NCBI GenBank assembly: GCA_904846265.1
Contig: CAJHAA010000024.1
Coordinates: 1-38,456 of the forward strand
Reading direction: 5' to 3'
From: Psychrobacter immobilis
GTDB taxonomy: Bacteria; Pseudomonadota; Gammaproteobacteria; Pseudomonadales; Moraxellaceae
Length of the DNA stretch: 38,456 bases
Part shown: positions 33,273-38,456 of the stretch, piece by piece
Position numbering within the stretch: the stretch's first letter is position 1
Layout of the letters: every line of letters begins with the position of its first letter
Notes under the pieces: model-generated
Databases searched by the model: none
What the model was told of the DNA's origin: nothing
What the model saw: the letters and a program-made list of their open reading frames with translations, nothing else
Translations under genes and position numbers: made by a program

Positions 33273-34121
33273 TTATTCATAAGCCTTTTTCACCGGATTG
33301 AACTTCACAATCTTGCTGTAATTGACACTATTGATACGCTCATAGTCGTCAGTAGGTTTATCGCCTTTATAAGTCAATTTAATAGGATAATAAGTAGTGT
33401 TTTCAGGTATGACTTTAAAAGCAACATCATAGCTGTAGTACAGAGGTGAGTCTTCCTCGTAATTTCCGGCATTGTTTGAGCCAGCATCACCTAACGTATA
33501 TATATTGATAAAGTCATTTTCAGGTAAGAACAATACATCCCACCAGCTATCCGTTGTCCCAGTAGAGGTATAACCATTCATAAATATACTGCCCATTAGG
33601 TTTTTCCCCAACGGCTGTAGACCGTTCTGAATATCTTCGGCATAAAGTCCAACTCGCCCCCAGCTAGTAGAAAACTCCACATCGTTTGGTGTTTTACTTA
33701 CCAATTGAAACTGGCCATTATTTAGCTTTTGAAAACTGTATAAATCAGCTGTTGCACCACAAACATGGCAAGAAACCAATGAACCATTATTGACTTGAAC
33801 TTTTTCGATGATGGTCAAATAACGTGGCTCACCTACTACGTTTTTATAAGGCAATACTGGATGCATTAAAGCAACTGTTCTCTCTCCATCGCTATCAATA
33901 CTGTCTAAACCAATATTTGGCATCGACTCAATATATTCATCATCAATAAACTCATAACCCATACGCCCACTATAAAACTCACGCATAACCTCTTTAAAGC
34001 TCAAGTCTTTGATTTTGACCTGAGCCATTTGACTGGCAGAGAAAGCAGGAGCGGCAGCCATTGCAGGAGTTACTGATAAAGCACCTAAACTAAACGCCAA
34101 ACTAAGTAAAAGCTTCTTCAT
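33273..34121 (-). CDS. Secreted protein of unknown function inside the hsd operon
   Basis: A 282-residue protein. A classic signal peptide (MKKLLLSLAFSLGALSVTPAMA, cut near residue 22) is followed by a soluble domain rich in Asp, Asn and Tyr, with one CHVC pair (Cys118/Cys121) and no further membrane segment. The ATG at 34121 is preferred over 34133 because GGAG lies 7 bp before it. It sits between hsdS (52-bp gap) and hsdR (77-bp gap), all in one orientation. I do not recognise the family. Secretion is hard to reconcile with cytoplasmic restriction, so it may be an insertion or have a separate role. Confidence 0.75.
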   Translation of the reverse strand: MKKLLLSLAFSLGALSVTPAMAAAPAFSASQMAQVKIKDLSFKEVMREFYSGRMGYEFIDDEYIESMPNIGLDSIDSDGERTVALMHPVLPYKNVVGEPRYLTIIEKVQVNNGSLVSCHVCGATADLYSFQKLNNGQFQLVSKTPNDVEFSTSWGRVGLYAEDIQNGLQPLGKNLMGSIFMNGYTSTGTTDSWWDVLFLPENDFINIYTLGDAGSNNAGNYEEDSPLYYSYDVAFKVIPENTTYYPIKLTYKGDKPTDDYERINSVNYSKIVKFNPVKKAYE

Positions 34122-34173
34122 CTTGAACTCCATTAATGATTATATTTTTGGGATAAACGTTTACTGTCAAAAG

Positions 34174-35571
34174 CTATAAAACTTCATCCACCAGTTCAGC
34201 AGCGTCTGGGATGCGTAGCTCGCCTGACATTAATTTGGGTAAAAGGGTGTCGCGCAGTCTAGCGAGTTCTATCTGCTGATTAGAGCTCATTTTAGAGATA
34301 ATAGGCTCAAGAGTTTCATAGAATTTCAAAAGAACACTCTCACTAGGAACAACAAGCTCCTCTCTTTCTAAAAACGATGTAGTCTGAAAATTGGATATTC
34401 CAGTGCTTTGGTTTTGATACTCCCACATTTTTCCATCATCATAGATTTTTTGTAAATGAATTCCAGCGTAAAGTCCTAAAAACTTGTTTAACGGGCTAAA
34501 CTTTCTACAAAAACTTGCGGGTTCAGCAACACCACCAAGTCTTTCAAGAATTTGCTCTGTAATAATTATCGAGCGTCCTGTAGATTGTGTCGGACTACCT
34601 CCAGATATTTCTATAACGATATCAAACGGTTTTAAAATTCTTGTTTTTAACTTTTTTTCCTCGACCCATCTTTTAGGTGCTTCGCTTCTTTCACCTAGTT
34701 TTAACTTAGGAATATCTGTCCCCCTTATGATTACTGATTCTCTGGTGTGTTTATCATCTTGCTCAGGCTTACCCCAATCACCACCAATAGTTGAATCTAA
34801 GAGATCACCAAAACTTTGAACGCTCCAACCCTTCGGAATCCACCCCATTTCTTCCGTAAACTCAAACTCATCAGGAAACAAGTTCTGAATATCGGAATTG
34901 TCTTTTTTCTCAATCGCTTTGCGTTGCTTAGCACGTTCAGCGAACTCATCAGGAATAGCGTTACCAGCCGCAAGCGCATTATCAATGACAGGATCAAAAT
35001 CAACAAACCAGCTTTTAAATAATGCCTGCGCCATCGCTTCTAGCGTTCCATTCATTTGGCGGTTTAGTTCGATTTTATCGTCTAACGAACCAAGGATATA
35101 AGCAATGGCTTTTTGTTCTGTGAGTGGTGGTACAAACATTTTTATCTGACTAAAGTCACTTTTGTTCAAAATCGGTTGTGCCGATCCTCCAGCCAGTCCT
35201 CTAATTTCCGCCTTTCTTGAGCTTAAATTATAGTAAACAAATTTATAATAAAACTCATCGCTTACTACTATAGAATTAATTTGTTGATTCGTTACAGACA
35301 GATATTTTGCAATAGCTGATTTACCCATGTCAGAACCAATACATGACACCGAGATACTATTAGCAGGAATGATAGAGTTTTTGACTGATACAGATCCAAC
35401 TTTACTTAAATATCTTTCAGTCTCACTAATAATCCTCTGGTCATCCATATCTCTAGGTGTAATAAATGGAATTTCGTGACCAAAATTTTCTATTACTTTT
35501 GTTTTAGGTGTTTTCCCTGTAACTACTCTACCAATTTCTCCAAGACTAACCTCTTTCCAATCACTCCCCAT
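34174..35571 (-). CDS. hsdS: Type I restriction specificity subunit S
   Basis: A 465-residue DNA-recognition subunit. Two target recognition domains (about 5-140 and 230-380) are each followed by a helical spacer: PPLTEQKAIAYILGSLDDKIELNRQMNGTLEAMAQALFKSWF and the C-terminal FYETLEPIISKMSSNQQIELARLRDTLLPKLMSGELRI. These set the distance between the two half-sites, so the target is bipartite but not predictable. ATG 35571 with GGAGG upstream, overlapping the hsdM stop by 11 bp, is preferred over an earlier in-frame start at 35607. The overlap implies coupled synthesis of M and S. Confidence 0.93.
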   Translation of the reverse strand: MGSDWKEVSLGEIGRVVTGKTPKTKVIENFGHEIPFITPRDMDDQRIISETERYLSKVGSVSVKNSIIPANSISVSCIGSDMGKSAIAKYLSVTNQQINSIVVSDEFYYKFVYYNLSSRKAEIRGLAGGSAQPILNKSDFSQIKMFVPPLTEQKAIAYILGSLDDKIELNRQMNGTLEAMAQALFKSWFVDFDPVIDNALAAGNAIPDEFAERAKQRKAIEKKDNSDIQNLFPDEFEFTEEMGWIPKGWSVQSFGDLLDSTIGGDWGKPEQDDKHTRESVIIRGTDIPKLKLGERSEAPKRWVEEKKLKTRILKPFDIVIEISGGSPTQSTGRSIIITEQILERLGGVAEPASFCRKFSPLNKFLGLYAGIHLQKIYDDGKMWEYQNQSTGISNFQTTSFLEREELVVPSESVLLKFYETLEPIISKMSSNQQIELARLRDTLLPKLMSGELRIPDAAELVDEVL

Positions 35572-37150
35572 AACCCAATACCTCCAAGTTCTGACGAATA
35601 GTCGCATCTAGCTTTTCAGATTCTTGCATCTGTGCATATAGCGTTTGGCTTAGCTCCAGCATTTTAGTTTCAAACGGAATGCCGTCATCTTCTATCGCCG
35701 CTGCGCCCACATAACGTCCCGGCGTCAGCACATAATCATTGGCTTTGACATCTTCTAGAGTGGCAGATTTACAGTAGCCTGCCTCGTCCTCGTACGCTTC
35801 ATAACCGCCTGCTTCCGCTTCACCACGCCATGCATGATACGTTTTGGCAATCGCTTCGATATCATCTTTCGTGAGTTCTTTATTCGTGCGACTAATCATA
35901 CTACCGATAGCACGCGCATCAATGAATAAAGTCTCACCGCTACGATTACGCAACCCCTTTGCTTTACTATCAGCGGATTTGGCGGCTTTGTCTTTACTGA
36001 TGAACCATAAGCACACCGGAATCTGCGTGGTATAAAACAGCTGACCTGGTAGCGCAATCATACAATCAACCAGATCATTTTTAATGATTTGCTGACGTAT
36101 CTCACCTTCACCACTGGTGGTGGTAGACATTGAACCATTGGCTAGTACAAAACCTGCAGTCCCATGCTCAGAGAGCTTGGATATCATGTGCAATATCCAT
36201 GCATAGTTGGCATTGCCCGTCGGCGGTGTCGGATAGCCTGCCCAGCGTGGATCGTCGACCAGCTCATCAGGTGCGCGCCAATCCTTTTGGTTAAACGGTG
36301 GGTTTGCCATGATGAAGTCCGCTTTGAGGTCTTCGTGCTGATCTTTAAAGAAGGTATCGGCAGCCACATCACCCAAGTTGCTAGAGATACCACGAATGGC
36401 AAGGTTCATCTTAGCCAGTTTGTAGGTCGTGCTGGTGTACTCTTGCCCATAGATAGACACGTCTTTGGTATTGCCGTGGTGACTTTCGATGAACTTAATA
36501 GACTGGACGAACATACCGCCTGAGCCACAGCACGGATCATAGATTTTGCCTTGATACGGCTCTAGCATCTCTGCAATGAGATTGACCACAGACTTGGGCG
36601 TATAGAACTCACCGCCGCCTTTGCCTTCAGTCGCGGCAAACTTACCCAAGAAATACTCGTACACGCGCCCGACGGTGTCTTCTTCAGGATTACCGATGGT
36701 GTCGATGTTATTCACTACATCAATCAAGGCAGCAAGCTTACTAGCCGTTAAGCCAAGACGAGAGAAGTAGTTATCCGGCAATGCGCCCTTCAATGATTGG
36801 TTAGTCTTTTCAATCGTGCTAAGTGCCGTATCGATTTTAAGGGCAATATCTTCTTGCTTGGCATTCTGCTGGATAAAGCTCCAACGACTCTCTTCGGGCA
36901 AATAGAACACATTATCTTTGGTATAGGCTTGCACCATATCGATATGCTTTTCATAGCCTGTATCGATAAGCTTTTGACGCTGCTGCTCAAAAGTATCACT
37001 GATGAACTTTAAGAAAATCAGGCTAAGGACGATGTGCTTATATTCTGATGATTCGACGCTACCTCGTAGTTTGTTAGCAGCATCCCAAAGGGCTTCTTCA
37101 AAATTGCCATTGTCTGTTTTATCTTTTTTATTCGCAGATGTTTTAGCCAT
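35561..37150 (-). CDS. hsdM: Type I DNA adenine methyltransferase subunit M
   Basis: A 529-residue N6-adenine methylase. A helical N-terminal domain (to about 150) is followed by GEFYTPKSVVNL (about 180-192), the AdoMet-binding motif DPCCGSGGMF (205-214) and the catalytic NPPF (283-286). It is first in the leftward restriction operon, so methylation starts before HsdR appears. No strong Shine-Dalgarno is visible. Upstream lie three copies of CTAACCTGTA that may be operators. Length and domain order are normal. Confidence 0.95.
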   Translation of the reverse strand: MAKTSANKKDKTDNGNFEEALWDAANKLRGSVESSEYKHIVLSLIFLKFISDTFEQQRQKLIDTGYEKHIDMVQAYTKDNVFYLPEESRWSFIQQNAKQEDIALKIDTALSTIEKTNQSLKGALPDNYFSRLGLTASKLAALIDVVNNIDTIGNPEEDTVGRVYEYFLGKFAATEGKGGGEFYTPKSVVNLIAEMLEPYQGKIYDPCCGSGGMFVQSIKFIESHHGNTKDVSIYGQEYTSTTYKLAKMNLAIRGISSNLGDVAADTFFKDQHEDLKADFIMANPPFNQKDWRAPDELVDDPRWAGYPTPPTGNANYAWILHMISKLSEHGTAGFVLANGSMSTTTSGEGEIRQQIIKNDLVDCMIALPGQLFYTTQIPVCLWFISKDKAAKSADSKAKGLRNRSGETLFIDARAIGSMISRTNKELTKDDIEAIAKTYHAWRGEAEAGGYEAYEDEAGYCKSATLEDVKANDYVLTPGRYVGAAAIEDDGIPFETKMLELSQTLYAQMQESEKLDATIRQNLEVLGYGE

Positions 37151-37467
37151 GTTTTTTTGTTCTCTATGTTCTAAGGGGCAGTATTAGTTAAAGTTTGAAT
37201 TCAGTTAGCCAGTTGTTTTAATAGATATTTATAAAGCTAACCTGTAGAAATATCGGACTAAAACAAATCTAACCTGTAAAAAGTACAATCCTTCTACAGG
37301 TTAGGTAGTAAAAGATGGTTTCTAAATAGCGCATAGATAGCTTAACAGTAACAGATCAACAATAAAAATAGTCATCATTAGTCTGTCGCTAAAAAATACT
37401 GGCTGAGTGGGTGTTGAAAAAATCAGCTCTAAAATCCTATAACCGATATAGATTTTATGTCTTATGC
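37151..37467. other. Non-coding region upstream of hsdM
   Basis: This 317-bp stretch has no gene. It should contain the hsdM promoter and the 3' end region of the parA/RHH operon. Its one clear structure is the three-copy motif at 37237-37304. Confidence 0.6.
37237..37304. promoter_or_regulatory. Three CTAACCTGTA motifs upstream of hsdM
   Basis: Two direct copies (37237-37246 and 37269-37278, 32 bp apart) and one inverted copy (37295-37304). The outer pair extends to a perfect 13-bp inverted repeat, CTAACCTGTAGAA (37237-37249) / TTCTACAGGTTAG (37292-37304). This could be an operator cluster or a folded RNA structure. Confidence 0.6.
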
Positions 37468-37677
37468 TTATCGCTCAACCAACTTTTCCTCAATCATCTC
37501 AGTCAACAGCTCAGTAACCGTTTTGCGGCTCTCAAGCGCATACCGTTTGAGTGCAACATGCTTATCTTCATCTAGATTGAAATTCACTCGTACCGTCTTT
37601 TTGGAACTATCCGTCACATCTGATAGCGCTAACTGATCCTTAACGTTCTTACTAGGACGACCTGCTGATAAACTCAT
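37468..37677 (-). CDS. Ribbon-helix-helix protein, likely ParB/ParG-type partition partner
   Basis: A 69-residue protein. A basic flexible N-terminus (SAGRPSKNVKD) precedes a ribbon-helix-helix fold (about 28-69): beta strand KTVRVNFNL, then DEDKHVALKRYALESRKTVTELLTEMIEEKL. This matches the small centromere-binding partners of type Ib ParA proteins (ParG, omega). It starts 3 bp after the parA stop with GAGGAA in front, so they are co-translated. Expected roles are to bind the repeat array upstream of parA, to repress the operon and to stimulate the ATPase. An antitoxin is the alternative, but no toxin gene follows. Confidence 0.8.
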   Translation of the reverse strand: MSLSAGRPSKNVKDQLALSDVTDSSKKTVRVNFNLDEDKHVALKRYALESRKTVTELLTEMIEEKLVER

Positions 37678-37680
37678 AAC

Positions 37681-38319
37681 TTATTCCTCACCAAAAAATG
37701 TTTGAACCTCACTGACCAATGCGGTTATCTCTTGTATCGCATTGCTATTAGGCGATTCGGTATCAAATACTGTTTTACCAAGGGCAGCACTGTTAGGATA
37801 AGCAACTCGCTGCATCACTCTGGTCTCTAATACCGGAAGATTATAATCAAGCAGCGCGGTTGCAACCTCTTTACCAATATTGGTATTTTGAATGGCGCGT
37901 GAGACGACAAAGGCTGCCTTTAGTTGGCCATCCATCATCTCAATACGCTGCTGCACTAAATCAACCAAATCGCTGGTCGCCCAGATATCATAGGGGCTCG
38001 GCTGCACCGGAATCAATATAAAATCAGCCGCTTTTATAGCAGAAATAGCCAGACTAGTAGCTTGCGGCGATCCATCGATCACCACATAATCTTTATCAGA
38101 GACGCTTTTTAAATCTTTATCAAGCGTTGGTCTGTCGAGCCCGATCACTGGTACCGGATTGTCTTCATCAACTGCTCTCCAGTCACGCGCACTGCCCTGT
38201 TGGTCGCTATCTACCAGCAGCACACTATGACCTTTTAGCTGTAGTCCCCGTGCTAAATGCGTTGCAATGGTGGTCTTACCGCTGCCGCCCTTCTGATTCA
38301 ATACCGCAATTACCTTCAT
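37681..38319 (-). CDS. parA: ParA/ParF-type partition ATPase
   Basis: A 212-residue Walker-type ATPase. The deviant Walker A is KGGSGKTT (10-17), Walker A' is LLVDSDQQGSARDW and Walker B is YVVIDGSP. There is no N-terminal helix-turn-helix, so it is the short type Ib form (like ParF) whose small partner does the DNA binding. It uses ATP-dependent binding to the nucleoid to move plasmid copies apart. AGGGAT lies upstream of the ATG. The promoter must lie within or beside the 8-bp array at 38345, fitting autoregulation by the RHH protein. Confidence 0.93.
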   Translation of the reverse strand: MKVIAVLNQKGGSGKTTIATHLARGLQLKGHSVLLVDSDQQGSARDWRAVDEDNPVPVIGLDRPTLDKDLKSVSDKDYVVIDGSPQATSLAISAIKAADFILIPVQPSPYDIWATSDLVDLVQQRIEMMDGQLKAAFVVSRAIQNTNIGKEVATALLDYNLPVLETRVMQRVAYPNSAALGKTVFDTESPNSNAIQEITALVSEVQTFFGEE

Positions 38320-38344
38320 AAATACAGATCCCTGTAGTATGTAT

Positions 38345-38456
38345 TAAGTATATAAGTATATAAGTATATAAGTATATAAGTATATAAGTATATAAGTATA
38401 TAAGTATATAAGTATATAAGTATATAAGTATATAAGTATATAAGTATATAAGTATA
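38345..38456. repeat. Tandem array of at least 14 perfect 8-bp repeats (TAAGTATA), candidate parS
   Basis: Fourteen identical copies of TAAGTATA (TATACTTA on the parA strand) run to the window edge, starting 26 bp from the parA start codon. Directly repeated short sites upstream of a type Ib parA are the usual centromere and operator of RHH partners. The unit has the size expected for one RHH dimer per repeat. The array is cut by the window end. Confidence 0.75.

Noticed and set aside
37468..37677. RHH protein as antitoxin of a toxin-antitoxin pair
   Set aside because: No toxin-sized gene follows or overlaps it, whereas it is coupled to a ParF-type parA and faces a repeat array, which fits partition better.

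Overview
The window looks like DNA from a Moraxellaceae bacterium, most likely Psychrobacter. The basis is the character of the proteins (an MCR/EptA-type phosphoethanolamine transferase, a long-N-terminus LspA, PmrA/QseB-type regulators) and the moderate, AT-leaning composition. This is recognition from the sequence, not a database match. The last genes are a ParA-type partition ATPase and a small ribbon-helix-helix partner, facing a long array of 8-bp repeats. This suggests a plasmid or a plasmid-derived island, but replicon type cannot be settled from the window: no replication initiator is visible and the window ends inside the array.

Layout. (1) 1-1.2 kb: a strong hairpin and a secreted CHAP-domain protein. 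(2) 1.3-9.7 kb: a divergent cadR/cadA heavy-metal efflux pair with a classic 19-bp-spacer MerR promoter, then ccmFGHI (the haem-ligation half of cytochrome c maturation) and lspA. (3) 9.6-12.1 kb: a scar zone with a decayed small gene, a small membrane protein, and a serine recombinase framed by 81-bp inverted repeats, next to sixteen 8-bp tandem repeats. (4) 12.3-17.8 kb: eptA, a two-component system, dgkA and a PAP2 phosphatase, a lipid A/phospholipid remodelling locus related in content to mcr-pap2 cassettes. (5) 18.0-26.0 kb: a redox/metal locus with VIT1, a ferric-reductase-type membrane protein, ApbE, a small membrane protein, a PepSY-like protein, a second two-component system, cytochrome b561 and a divergent ferric/NAD(P)H oxidoreductase. 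(6) 26.4-37.2 kb: a leftward defence island with DUF5677, Mrr-like nuclease, DUF2971, AbiV-like, HsdR, a secreted protein, HsdS and HsdM. (7) 37.4-38.5 kb: RHH protein, parA and the repeat array.

Two things tie the middle together. First, blocks 4 and 5 are enclosed by 66-bp inverted repeats (11957-12022 and 26316-26381, 58 of 66 positions identical), so they may have moved as one unit of about 14.4 kb. Second, five promoters inside that unit carry the same tandem half-site, HTTAAD-N5-HTTAAD or close to it, each 10-11 bp upstream of a plausible -10. They precede eptA, dgkA, the PepSY-like gene, the cytochrome b561/two-component operon and the ferric reductase. This half-site is the kind bound by PmrA/QseB/BqsR response regulators, and the unit encodes two such regulators. 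The simplest reading is a self-contained envelope regulon joining lipid A modification and its lipid recycling to trans-envelope electron transfer and iron or manganese handling.

The defence island has an unusual member, a signal-peptide protein between hsdS and hsdR. Three copies of a 10-bp motif (CTAACCTGTA, one inverted) lie upstream of hsdM. The array beside parA (14 or more copies of TAAGTATA) is a good candidate for the centromere bound by the RHH protein.
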